Assembly (NCBI RefSeq): GCF_000277125.1
Contig: NC_016946.1
Span: forward strand, 2,232,001-2,296,000
DNA length: 64,000 nucleotides
Direction: 5' to 3'
Source: Mycobacterium intracellulare ATCC 13950
GTDB taxonomy: Bacteria > Actinomycetota > Actinomycetes > Mycobacteriales > Mycobacteriaceae
Positions 44,306-52,503 of the stretch are shown one piece after another (position 1 is the stretch's first letter; each line of letters opens with the position of its first letter). The translations under genes and the position numbers were made by a program. The notes under the pieces were generated by a model. The model was not told the origin of the DNA and did not search any database. It saw only the letters and a program-made list of their open reading frames with translations.

Positions 44306-45123
44306 TGGCGCCCCTCGATGTGCTGGCCGACTGGCCGGTCGGGGCCGCGGCCGCCGCCGTCGTCGGGCCGGGCGGCGTGCTGGCCGGCCACGGCGACCCC
44401 GGGCGGGTGTTCGAGCTGGCCTCGGTGACCAAGCCGCTGGCGGCCCGGGCCGTGCACGTCGCCCTCGAGGAGGGCGCCGTCGACCTCGACACGCCCGCCG
44501 GGCCGCCCGGTTCCACCGTCCGCCACCTGCTGGCGCACACCTCGGGCCTGTCGATGCACTCCGAGAAGGTGCTGGCCGCGCCCGGCGCCCGCCGCATTTA
44601 CTCCAACCAGGGCTTCACCGTGCTGGGCCAGACCGTCGAACGCGAGACCGGCATCGACTTCGCCCGCTACCTGGCCGAGGCGGTGTGCGAGCCGCTGGGC
44701 ATGGCGGCGACCCGCCTCGAGGCGGGCGCGGTGGCCGCCGGGTTCGGCGCGACGTCGACCGTGGCGGACCTGGCCGCGTTCGCCGGGGACCTGCTGCGCC
44801 CGGTGACGGTCTCGGCAGGCCTGCACGCCGAGGCCACGACCGTGCAGTTCCCCGGCCTGGACGGCGTGCTGCCCGGATATGGGGTGCAGCGGCCCAATGA
44901 CTGGGGGCTCGGATTCGAGCTTCGGGACGCGAAATCGCCGCACTGGACCGGCGCGCGGAACTCGGCGCGAACGTACGGCCATTTCGGCCAGGCGGGCGGG
45001 TTTATCTGGGCAGATCCGGAAATCGAGCTCGCGCTGGTGGTGCTGACCGACCGCGAATTCGGGGAGTGGGCGCTGCGGCCGTGGCCGGAGATTTCCGACG
45101 CGGTGATAGCCGAGTACAGCTAA
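44305..45123 (+). CDS. serine beta-lactamase-family hydrolase (Rv2257c-like)
   Basis: A 272-residue serine hydrolase, the same length as Rv2257c. The active-site motif is [12 protein letters not shown] (SxxK: Ser-Val-Thr-Lys) early in the chain and IYSNQGF (Y-x-N) near the middle. The H-x-G-like third motif is [12 protein letters not shown] near the end. It lacks a signal peptide. Family members are class C beta-lactamase/DD-peptidase or esterase-like; the substrate is not known. Overlaps the preceding methyltransferase by one base. Confidence 0.85.
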   Translation: MAPLDVLADWPVGAAAAAVVGPGGVLAGHGDPGRVFELASVTKPLAARAVHVALEEGAVDLDTPAGPPGSTVRHLLAHTSGLSMHSEKVLAAPGARRIYSNQGFTVLGQTVERETGIDFARYLAEAVCEPLGMAATRLEAGAVAAGFGATSTVADLAAFAGDLLRPVTVSAGLHAEATTVQFPGLDGVLPGYGVQRPNDWGLGFELRDAKSPHWTGARNSARTYGHFGQAGGFIWADPEIELALVVLTDREFGEWALRPWPEISDAVIAEYS

Positions 45124-45275
45124 TTCGGACTGCACACTAGCGCAACACGGGTATCACAAGGCACAATAGACACGCACGACACACAAATAATCGAAGATTT
45201 CGCGCAAGCTGCCCTGCTTGCCGGGTCCACAGGTCGTTGGGGAAGACGTCCCTGGTGGAACCGAAGGAGCAGGAA

Positions 45276-45788
45276 ATGCGAGCGTCGAATCAATTCGCCG
45301 ACGTGACGACTGGCGTGGTGTACGTGCACGCTTCGCCGGCGGCGGTGTGCCCGCATGTCGAGTGGGCGTTGTCGTCGACCCTGGGCGCCAAGGCGAACCT
45401 GAACTGGACGCCCCAGCCGGCGATGCCCGGTCAACTGCGCGCGGTCACCAACTGGGTCGGTCCCGTCGGCACCGGCGCCAAGTTGGCCAACGCGCTGCGC
45501 TCCTGGTCCGTGCTGCGGTTCGAGGTCACCGAGGACCCCAGCCCCGGAGTCGACGGCCATCGGTTCAGCCACACCCCGCAACTCGGCCTGTGGAGCGGGG
45601 CGATGAGCGCCAACGGCGACGTCATGGTCGGGGAGATGCGGCTGCGGGCGATGATGGCCCAGGGCGCCGACACCCTGGCCGCCGAACTGGATTCCGTGCT
45701 GGGAACGGCCTGGGACGAGGCGCTCGAGGCGTATCGCGACGGCGGCGACGGCGGCGAGGTGAGCTGGCTGAGCCGGGGGGTCGGTTAG
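45276..45788 (+). CDS. DUF3145 protein (Rv2256c-like)
   Basis: A 170-residue actinobacterial DUF3145 protein: MRASNQFADVTTGVVYVHASPAAVCPHVEWALSSTLG at the start and a Trp/Leu-rich middle (LRAVTNWVGPVGTGAKLANAL), then GDVMVGEMRLRAMMAQGADTLAAEL. The ATG at 45276 has AAGGAG seven bases upstream, which rules out the longer frame starting at 45237. No function known; conserved in mycobacteria and next to the Rv2257c/2258c pair. Confidence 0.82.
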   Translation: MRASNQFADVTTGVVYVHASPAAVCPHVEWALSSTLGAKANLNWTPQPAMPGQLRAVTNWVGPVGTGAKLANALRSWSVLRFEVTEDPSPGVDGHRFSHTPQLGLWSGAMSANGDVMVGEMRLRAMMAQGADTLAAELDSVLGTAWDEALEAYRDGGDGGEVSWLSRGVG

Positions 45789-45884
45789 TTTTCCCGGCGG
45801 TGGGACGCAAGAGCCTTCGCGCCGAGTGAACGGCGCTGACCGGTCTAGCGAAAAGGCCGGGCCGACTACGGAACCCGCGGACGG

Positions 45885-46370
45885 CTAGGTCGGTTCGCAG
45901 ATCACCACCGGAATCACCCGGTCGGTCCAGGATTGGTATCTGGCCCACCGCGGGTTGTGCGCGGTGAGTCGCGGCCACAGTTGTGTGCGTTCCGTCTCGT
46001 CGGCGACGCGGGCACGCATGCTGCGAGTCTGCGCTCGGATCTGGACGCGCACATCGGGGTTGGCGCGGAGGTTCAGAAACCACATTGGGTGTGTGGGCAG
46101 ACCGCCCTGTGACGCCACCAGGACCAGTCGCGCGTCGTCGGCCATGAATATCAGTGGAGTGGTGCGGGATAACCCGCTCTTGCGGCCGGTCGTGGTCAAC
46201 AGGCACAGTGCGAGTCCCAACTCGTGGCCGGCAAGGCGGCCGTCGGTGGCGCGATAAATAGCCACGTTCGCCTTGGAAACCCATTTCAGGAGTCGCGGAG
46301 CCAGAACCGAAATGAGGACGGGGGGCCGCTTGGCGTCGACCCTGCGGGTGTTAGCCGGCCAACGCCACAT
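45885..46370 (-). CDS. F420/flavin-dependent nitroreductase-fold protein (FDOR family)
   Basis: A 161-residue protein of the mycobacterial deazaflavin-dependent oxidoreductase group: ALCLLTTTGRKSGLSRTTPLIF (GRKSG turn) and PMWFLNLRANPDVRVQI, the same signature elements as the FDOR protein at 13828. Start 46370 has an AAGGAA ribosome site; the frame runs further to 46472, but that part crosses the AT-rich promoter palindrome and is not supported. Substrate unknown. Its promoter contains the palindrome at 46413-46437. Confidence 0.78.
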   Translation of the reverse strand: MWRWPANTRRVDAKRPPVLISVLAPRLLKWVSKANVAIYRATDGRLAGHELGLALCLLTTTGRKSGLSRTTPLIFMADDARLVLVASQGGLPTHPMWFLNLRANPDVRVQIRAQTRSMRARVADETERTQLWPRLTAHNPRWARYQSWTDRVIPVVICEPT

Positions 46371-46412
46371 TGTTTCTGTTCCTTGTTCGGGTCGCGCGCT
46401 CGGCAGGTCTTC

Positions 46413-46437
46413 TTTTAAAGGATTATAATCGTTAAAA
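46413..46437. promoter_or_regulatory. AT-rich 25-bp near-palindrome
   Basis: TTTTAAAG, then the perfect 10-bp palindrome GATTATAATC (46421-46430), then GTTAAAA. The whole forms a symmetric dyad with one extra base. It stands out in this GC-rich genome and lies between divergent genes at 46370 and 46538. Operator or overlapping divergent promoter. Confidence 0.6.
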
Positions 46438-46537
46438 TAGACTTTGTGCAGGTGCACACATCGGGACGGCAACGCTACGGGTCAGTCAGCCATGGCGGAA
46501 AACAGGCGACGAGCCATCCGGGAAGTAAGAAGCGGCC

Positions 46538-46831
46538 ATGAAAGATATCGAAACCCCCGTAATCGAAGCGCTCGGTGATCACGATTACCTCGTGCGTGTC
46601 GGCCAGGACGAGGAACGTGTGACCATCCGGGTGCGGGCTACGCCCGAGGTCGTCGCGCGCATTGCCGGACCCGAGGCCGACGAAGCGCGCGTCATCGCCG
46701 CGACCATGGCCTATCTGACGGTGCGTCAGCGCCCCGACGATCTACCACCGCAACTGGACCTCGACGACGTCATCGCCGCTTACGACGATTACCTCGATGA
46801 CGTCCGTAACGAAATCGGCAACCTGCGGTGA
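46538..46831 (+). CDS. 97-residue protein of unknown function
   Basis: A small acidic protein (MKDIETPVIEALGDHDYLVRVGQDEERVTIRVRATPEVVARIAGPEADEARVIAATMAYLTVRQRPDDLPP ... ). One beta-rich region, then an Asp-rich C-terminus (LDLDDVIAAYDDYLDDVRNEI). No known domain recognised. It is divergent from the FDOR-type gene and ends 14 bases before the convergent DAG kinase end. Could belong to the stress-related small-protein class, but this is unproven. Confidence 0.6.
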   Translation: MKDIETPVIEALGDHDYLVRVGQDEERVTIRVRATPEVVARIAGPEADEARVIAATMAYLTVRQRPDDLPPQLDLDDVIAAYDDYLDDVRNEIGNLR

Positions 46832-46844
46832 ACGGTGCGCATGG

Positions 46845-47765
46845 CTACCGGGCCGGGCGCAAAATCTGCAGAGCGCCTGGCACCACGGAGATCTCGGCCG
46901 GCAACGCGCACGCGAAGTCGCCGTCGGCGTAGACGTTGATGCCGGGGCACTCGACGTGGATCGATCGGGCGCGCGCGGTGCTCACCTCGTCGAGGTCGAC
47001 GTGCGTGCCCTTCATCACGGTGGGGAACAGGCGGACCAGCTTGGTGCGGGATGCCGAGTGCACCATGGTGATGTCGAGCAGGCCGTCGGTGTAATCGGCG
47101 GCGGGACAGATCCGCATGCCGCCGCCGTAGCTGCGGGTGTTGCCGAAGGCGGCCAGCGTGATGTCGGCGTCGATCTCCGTGGTGCCGTCGAGCACCAAGC
47201 GAAAGGGTAAGAGCCGCAACTGCGACAGCTCGGCGAGCATCGCGAGGTAGTAGCGCAGCCGACCGTGCGGCCAGCGCATCCGGTTGGCGCGATCGGTGAC
47301 CAGCGAATCGAAGCCCGTGGCCGCCACGGTGCCGAACCACTTGCTCACCCCTTCGCTGTCCGTAATCCGGCCCAGGTCAATGGTTTCGGTCCAGCCGTCG
47401 ACGACGAGGTCCGCGGCCGCCTCGGGGTCCTGGGTGGGGATGCCGAATGCGCGGGCATGGTCGTTGCCGGTTCCCGCGGGAACGATGCCGACGGGAATGT
47501 CGGTGCCCGCCAACACCTGCAGCGCGTTGGAGACGACGCCGTCGCCGCCGGTCACCATGACCGCGTCGGCGCCCTTGTCCAGCGCCGCGCCGACCAGGTG
47601 CCGCGCGTCGTCGGCGTCGTCGCCGATGATCTCGACGACCTCCACCCCCCGCTTGTGCAGCCTGGCGATCGCGACCTGCGCGGCGCGCACGGCGGTGCCG
47701 TGCCCCGAGATCGGGTTGGTCAGCGCGATCACCTTGCCGACCTCGCGCCGGCGCAGCGGAGTCAC
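46845..47765 (-). CDS. diacylglycerol kinase (Rv2252-like)
   Basis: A 306-residue DgkB-type lipid kinase. The catalytic domain has ALTNPISGHGTAVR and the ATP-binding VMVTGGDGVVSNALQVLAG, then PAGTGNDHARAFGIP. It phosphorylates diacylglycerol to phosphatidic acid; in M. tuberculosis the orthologue also supplies phosphatidylinositol-mannoside synthesis. The GTG at 47765 overlaps the stop of the AGPS-like gene by four bases (GTGA), so the two are coupled. Length matches the 309-residue M. tuberculosis protein. Confidence 0.9.
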   Translation of the reverse strand: MTPLRRREVGKVIALTNPISGHGTAVRAAQVAIARLHKRGVEVVEIIGDDADDARHLVGAALDKGADAVMVTGGDGVVSNALQVLAGTDIPVGIVPAGTGNDHARAFGIPTQDPEAAADLVVDGWTETIDLGRITDSEGVSKWFGTVAATGFDSLVTDRANRMRWPHGRLRYYLAMLAELSQLRLLPFRLVLDGTTEIDADITLAAFGNTRSYGGGMRICPAADYTDGLLDITMVHSASRTKLVRLFPTVMKGTHVDLDEVSTARARSIHVECPGINVYADGDFACALPAEISVVPGALQILRPAR

Positions 47766-49342
47766 GGAATCAGCTTGCCGGGATTGAGGATTCCGGCCGG
47801 ATCCAGGGTCGCCTTGACCGCGCGCAACACCTGCACTCCCAACTCGCCGATCTCGTCGCGCATCCACGGCCGGTGATCGGCGCCGACCGCGTGGTGGTGG
47901 GTGATGGTCCCGCCGGTGGCCATGATCGCATCCGACGCCGCCCTTTTCGCGGTCTTCCATTGTTCGATCGGGTTGCCGCGCTGGCCCGCGACGACGGTGA
48001 AGTACAACGAGGCGCCGCATGCGTAGACGTGCGAAATGTGACACATCACCAGCGCCGGGGTGCCGGTTTCGGCGAGGGAGTCGGTGAGTGCCTGGGTGAC
48101 AGCGGTTTTCAGCGCGGTGATGTTCGACCAGTCGGTGGCGGTCTCCAGCGTCTCGCACAGCGCACCGGCCGCGAGCAGCGAGTCGCGCAGGTAGGGCGCG
48201 CCGAACCGGCCACGCTCCCACGCCCGCGCGGGCCCCTCGCCCAGCGAGGTGCCGCCGCGGGCCGCGAGCAGCGCGCTGGTTTCCGCGTGCCGGCTCTCGA
48301 CGTGCTCCTCGGTGCCCTCGAACATGGTGATGGCCAGGCATCCGCCGGTGATCTGGGATTCGCCGATCGCCTCGGTGGTGGCCAGGTTGACCCCCGTCTC
48401 GGCCTCGTCGGAAAGCCGAACGACGGTGGGGCCGGTGGCATTTTGGGTGACGGCCCGCAGGGCAGCGGCGCCGGTCTCGAAATCGGGGAACGACCAGGCC
48501 TCGTAGCGCACGGCCGCCGGGGCACGGTGGACCCGCAGCCGCACCCGGGTGATGACGCCCAGGGTTCCTTCCGAGCCGATCAGCAGCTGACGCAGATCGG
48601 GGCCCGCGGCCGATTCCGGTGCGCGGCCCAGGTCCAGGGTGCCCACCGGGGTGATCACCCGCAGCCCGCGGACCATGTCGTTGAACCGGCCGTAGCCCGC
48701 CGAGTCCTGCCCGGACGAGCGGGTCGCGGCGAAGCCGCCGATGGTGGCGTACTCGAAGCTCTGCGGGAAATGGCCGAGCGAAAAGCCGTGTGCGCCAAGG
48801 AGTCTTTCGGCGCCGGGCCCGGTGACGCCCGCCTCCAAGACGGCCTGGCCGGACACCTCGTCGAGCGAGATCAGCCGATCGAGGCGACGGAGGTCGAGCG
48901 AGACGACGGCGCCGAACTGGGCGCGTTGCGGGTCCAGCCCGCCGACCACGCTGGTGCCCCCGCCGAAGGGCACGACGGCGATGCGGTGCTCGCTGCAGTG
49001 GCGCAGGATCGCGGCGACGGCGTCCTCGTCGGCCGGCAGCAAGACGGCGTCGGGCGCGTCCTGCGGCCCGCGTTGTTTGCGGTTGAGCAGGTCGACGGTG
49101 GACTTGCCGCCCGCGTGCAGCAACCGGTCGGAGTCCGCCGTGCGGCAGTAGTCGGCGCCGACGATGGCGGCCAGCGCCTCCCGATCGGTCGGCGACAACG
49201 CCGACGGCCGCAGCTCCACCTGGTCGGGTTGCAGTTCGGCCGCGGGGGACCCCTCGACCCCCACGGCCTGCTGCAGCAACGACCGGATCCCTTCCGAGAG
49301 GGGCTTGGCCGCGGCGGGATCTCCCCACGCGTTCCATTTCAT
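47762..49342 (-). CDS. alkyl-dihydroxyacetone-phosphate-synthase-like FAD oxidase (Rv2251-like)
   Basis: A 526-residue VAO-type flavoprotein: FAD-binding VVPFGGGTSVVGGLDPQRAQFG, IGGFAATRSSGQDSAGYGRFNDMVRG, and the C-terminal FAD-oxidase part with HHHAVGADHRPWM and LDPAGILNPGKLIP. The middle (LSLDEVSGQAVLEAGVTGPGAERLLG) matches AGPS-like proteins. AGPS makes ether lipids by exchanging a fatty alcohol for an acyl group on DHAP; the role in mycobacteria is not proven. Start at 49342 (MKWNAWGDP) is the family start; a longer frame reaches 49372. Confidence 0.87.
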   Translation of the reverse strand: MKWNAWGDPAAAKPLSEGIRSLLQQAVGVEGSPAAELQPDQVELRPSALSPTDREALAAIVGADYCRTADSDRLLHAGGKSTVDLLNRKQRGPQDAPDAVLLPADEDAVAAILRHCSEHRIAVVPFGGGTSVVGGLDPQRAQFGAVVSLDLRRLDRLISLDEVSGQAVLEAGVTGPGAERLLGAHGFSLGHFPQSFEYATIGGFAATRSSGQDSAGYGRFNDMVRGLRVITPVGTLDLGRAPESAAGPDLRQLLIGSEGTLGVITRVRLRVHRAPAAVRYEAWSFPDFETGAAALRAVTQNATGPTVVRLSDEAETGVNLATTEAIGESQITGGCLAITMFEGTEEHVESRHAETSALLAARGGTSLGEGPARAWERGRFGAPYLRDSLLAAGALCETLETATDWSNITALKTAVTQALTDSLAETGTPALVMCHISHVYACGASLYFTVVAGQRGNPIEQWKTAKRAASDAIMATGGTITHHHAVGADHRPWMRDEIGELGVQVLRAVKATLDPAGILNPGKLIP

Positions 49343-49389
49343 GGGCGGCAGGAGCCCCTCGGGATGCGTCATGCGTTACAGTATTACAT

Positions 49390-49956
49390 ATGTTGTCAAT
49401 CCGTAACGAGCTGGATGTCGGGGAGCGGATCCTCGCGGCGGCCGCCAGTTGTGTGGTCGACTTCGGCGTGGACCGGGTGACCCTCGCCGAGATTGCCCGA
49501 CGCGCGGGAGTCAGCAGGCCGACGGTCTACCGGCGCTGGCCGGACACCCACTCGGTCGTCGCGGCGCTCTTGACCCGGCACGTCACCGAGGTGATGAGCG
49601 ACGCGCCGCTGCTCGGCGACGACCGGGAATCGCTTGTGCGACAGATCGTTACAGTGGCCGACCTGCTGCGCCAGGACCCGCTGGTGATGTCGGTCCTGCA
49701 CTCGGAGCTCGCGACCACCTACATCACCGAGCGCCTCGGGACCAGCCAGCGCATGTTGATCGACGCCCTGGCCGCCCGCCTGCGAGTCGCCCAGCGCCAC
49801 GGCAGCGTCCGCAGCGGCGACCCGGTCCAGATGGCCACCATGGTGTTGCTGATCGCGCAGTCGACCATCCAGTCGGCGCGCATCGTCGCACCGATGCTCG
49901 ACGCCGACGCGCTGGCCGCCGAGCTGGCCCACTCGCTGAACGGATACCTGTCGTGA
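49390..49956 (+). CDS. TetR-family transcriptional regulator (Rv2250c-like)
   Basis: A 188-residue TetR regulator: HTH at residues about 10-60 (GERILAAAASCVVDFGVDRVTLAEIARRAGVSRPTVYRRWPDTHSVV). Length and position match Rv2250c. Its stop overlaps the glpD GTG by four bases (GTGA), so it is cotranscribed with glpD1, and it is divergent from the AGPS-like gene. It may control both sides. Effector unknown. Confidence 0.87.
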   Translation: MLSIRNELDVGERILAAAASCVVDFGVDRVTLAEIARRAGVSRPTVYRRWPDTHSVVAALLTRHVTEVMSDAPLLGDDRESLVRQIVTVADLLRQDPLVMSVLHSELATTYITERLGTSQRMLIDALAARLRVAQRHGSVRSGDPVQMATMVLLIAQSTIQSARIVAPMLDADALAAELAHSLNGYLS

Positions 49957-51494
49957 TTCCTGACCCCACCGCCTTGAACGCCGCGCGGCGCGCCGCCGAC
50001 CTGACCGCGCTCGCCGAGGGCGAGCCGCTGGACGTCGTGGTGATCGGCGGCGGCATCACCGGCGCAGGGATCGCGCTGGACGCCGCGGCGCGCGGGCTGC
50101 GCGTCGCGCTGGTGGAAAAGCACGACCTGGCGTTCGGCACCAGCCGCTGGAGTTCCAAACTCGTCCACGGCGGCCTGCGCTACCTGGCGACCGGCAACGT
50201 GGGCATCGCCCGCCGCAGCGCCATCGAGCGCGGAATCTTGATAACCCGCAACGCGCCCCACCTCGTTCGGGCGATGCCGCAGCTGGTGCCGCTGTTGCCG
50301 TCGATGAGCCCGGGCAAGCGGGCGCTGGTGCGGGGTGGGTTCCTGGCCGGTGACCTTTTGCGGGCGCTGGCGGGCACGCCGGCCTCGACTTTGCCTCGGT
50401 CGCGCCGGATTTCGGCGCGCCGCGTCGTGGAAATGGCTCCCACCGTGCGGCGCGACGGCCTCGACGGTGGGTTGTTGGCCTACGACGGGCAATTGATCGA
50501 CGACGCCCGGCTGGTCACCGCCGTCGCGCGCACCGCGGCGCAGCACGGCGCCCGGATCCTCACCCATGTGTCGGCGTCACGGGCCACCGGCACCTCGGTG
50601 CGGTTGACCGATGCGCGCACGGGCGAGTCCTTCGACGTCTCGGCTCGCGCCGTCGTCAACGCGGCCGGGGTGTGGGCGGGCGAGATCGACGGCTCGTTGA
50701 AGTTGCGACCCAGCCGCGGGACGCACCTGGTGTTCGACGCCGCCATGTTCGGCAATCCGACTGCGGCGCTGACGATTCCGATTCCGGGCGAGCTCAACCG
50801 CTTCGTCTTCGCCATGCCCGAGCAGCTGGGCCGGGTCTACCTGGGCCTGACCGACGAGGCGGCGCCCGGCCCGATCCCGGATGTGCCCGAGCCATCGGTC
50901 GACGAGATCACGTTCCTGCTCGACACGGTGAACACCGCGTTGGGGACGGGCCTCACCGCCACCGACGTGATCGGTGCCTACGCCGGGCTGCGGCCGCTGA
51001 TCGACACCGGCGAGGGCCGCACCGCCGACGTCTCCCGCGAGCACGCCGTCGTCGAGTCGGCGTCCGGGGTGATCAGCGTGATCGGCGGCAAGCTGACCGA
51101 ATACCGTTACATGGCAGAAGACGTGCTGGATCGCGCCGTCCGGGCGCGGCGACTGCGCGCCGCGAAATGCCAGACCCGCAACTTGCCGCTGATCGGGGCG
51201 CCGGCCAACCCGGGGATCATCGCGGCGCCGGACGCCGGGCTGCCCGAGTCGCTGGTGTCGCGCTACGGCGCCGAGGCTGCCAAGGTCGTCGCCGGCGCCG
51301 CCTGCGAGCGGCCGAGCGAGCCAGCCGTCGAGGGAATCGACGTGACCCGAGCCGAATTCGAGTACGCGATCACCCACGAGGGCGCGCTGGACGTCTCCGA
51401 CCTGCTCGACCGGCGGACGAGGATCGGCCTGGTGTCGCGCGATCGGGAGCGGGCCGTCGCGGTGGCCGAGGAGTTTCTGGCGCGGTTCGGTTAG
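49953..51494 (+). CDS. glpD1: glycerol-3-phosphate dehydrogenase GlpD1
   Basis: A 513-residue FAD-dependent glycerol-3-phosphate dehydrogenase that oxidises G3P to DHAP and passes electrons to the quinone pool at the membrane. The FAD motif VVIGGGITGAGIALDAAARG is at residues about 30-48, followed by the GTSRWSSKLVHGGLRYL G3P-site region, and GVISVIGGKLTEYRYMAE near the C-terminus. M. tuberculosis glpD1 (Rv2249c) has 516 residues. Operon with the upstream TetR. Confidence 0.93.
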   Translation: MIPDPTALNAARRAADLTALAEGEPLDVVVIGGGITGAGIALDAAARGLRVALVEKHDLAFGTSRWSSKLVHGGLRYLATGNVGIARRSAIERGILITRNAPHLVRAMPQLVPLLPSMSPGKRALVRGGFLAGDLLRALAGTPASTLPRSRRISARRVVEMAPTVRRDGLDGGLLAYDGQLIDDARLVTAVARTAAQHGARILTHVSASRATGTSVRLTDARTGESFDVSARAVVNAAGVWAGEIDGSLKLRPSRGTHLVFDAAMFGNPTAALTIPIPGELNRFVFAMPEQLGRVYLGLTDEAAPGPIPDVPEPSVDEITFLLDTVNTALGTGLTATDVIGAYAGLRPLIDTGEGRTADVSREHAVVESASGVISVIGGKLTEYRYMAEDVLDRAVRARRLRAAKCQTRNLPLIGAPANPGIIAAPDAGLPESLVSRYGAEAAKVVAGAACERPSEPAVEGIDVTRAEFEYAITHEGALDVSDLLDRRTRIGLVSRDRERAVAVAEEFLARFG

Positions 51495-51943
51495 GGCGCC
51501 CGCCCGATGTCCTCGTGCCACAGCTCGGGGTGCTCGGCGACGAAGGCGGACATCATTTGTGTGCAGCGCGGGTCATCGACCACGGTGACCGTCACGCCGT
51601 GCTGCGCCAGCCATTCGTGCCCGCCGGTGAACGTGCGGGATTCGCCCACCACCAGCGCGCCGATGTTGAACTGGCGCACCAGGCCGCTGCAATACCAGCA
51701 CGGCGACAGCGTCGTCACCATCACCGTGGAGCGGTAGTCGCGCTGTCTGCCGGCGGCGCGAAACGCGTCGACCTCGGCGTGCAACGACGGATCACCTTGT
51801 TGCACACGGCGATTGCGGCCGCGCCCGAGCAGGACGCCGTCGGCGGTGAACAGGGCGGCGCCGATGGGGATGCCGCCCTCGGCCAGCCCGGACCGCGCTT
51901 CCTCGAACGCGACGTCCAGCATTGCCGGTGCTGAGAGGCTCAC
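51491..51943 (-). CDS. cytidine/deoxycytidylate-deaminase-fold nucleoside deaminase
   Basis: A 150-residue zinc deaminase. Zinc site: SLHAEVDAF (HAE, with Glu as proton shuttle) and SPCWYCSGL (PCxxC). The length and HAE/PCxxC spacing fit the guanine/cytosine/tRNA-adenosine deaminase group; the exact substrate cannot be told from sequence. The GTG at 51943 (VSLSAPAM) has a GGAGG site eight bases upstream. It is divergent from the truncated monooxygenase and overlaps the glpD1 end by four bases, convergently. Confidence 0.83.
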   Translation of the reverse strand: MSLSAPAMLDVAFEEARSGLAEGGIPIGAALFTADGVLLGRGRNRRVQQGDPSLHAEVDAFRAAGRQRDYRSTVMVTTLSPCWYCSGLVRQFNIGALVVGESRTFTGGHEWLAQHGVTVTVVDDPRCTQMMSAFVAEHPELWHEDIGRAP

Positions 51944-52022
51944 GCGTTCATCCTCCACTACGCTGCAGCGCAGGGATAGGCGATCTCGATACATGGGATC
52001 CGTCGCATCGGAAGGGGGCGAG

Positions 52023-52442
52023 ATGGCGTCGCGGGTTCCCGTGCTCATCGTCGGTGCCGGCGCGGCCGGGCTCGCCACCTCCGCGCTGCTGGCCAAGTAT
52101 GGGGTCCGGTCGATGCTGATCGAGAAGCGTCGCGAAGTCTTCATCTATCCGAAAGCCCGCAACCTGAGCTTTCGCAGCCTGGAGATTCTGCGCGGTCTGG
52201 GGTTGAGCGATCAGGTGCACGCGGTCGCCGATGGGGTTTCCGGCATGGTGGTCAAGCCGACGCTGAACAGCGTGGACCAAGCGCCCGCCATGGACATCGA
52301 CGCCATCTTCGCGCCGTTCGTGGGACTCAGCCCGGAACCTCCCGCGCAGTATTGTCCGCAGAGCAAGCTGGAGCCGATGCTGCTGGCCGACACCCGCCGG
52401 CGAGGAAGCGAGGTCCGCTACGGAACGGAGCCGCGGGCGTAA
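52023..52442 (+). pseudogene. truncated FAD-dependent monooxygenase fragment
   Basis: A 139-residue fragment with only the FAD-binding N-terminus of a PheA/TfdB-type aromatic monooxygenase (VPVLIVGAGAAGLATSALLAKYGVRSMLIEKR, RNLSFRSLEILRGLGL, ...AQYCPQSKLEPMLLADTRRRG). Full-length proteins have about 500-600 residues. The frame ends in a stop, and the hairpin to accD6 follows at once, so the C-terminal two-thirds is missing. ATG has a GAAGGGGG site. Confidence 0.8.
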
Positions 52443-52491
52443 CGTGGCGGCGACTTCTGTCGCGATTTTCGCCGTGGCGTTACGTCCGCGG
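52431..52491. terminator. hairpin between truncated gene and accD6
   Basis: CCGCGGGCGTAACG (52431-52444) pairs with CGTTACGTCCGCGG (52478-52491), 13 of 14 bases, with a second small stem inside the loop. It ends the FAS-II operon transcript (accD6 stop at 52504) and the fragment on the other strand. Confidence 0.7.
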
Positions 52492-52503
52492 TAAGTAGGT
52501 GAC

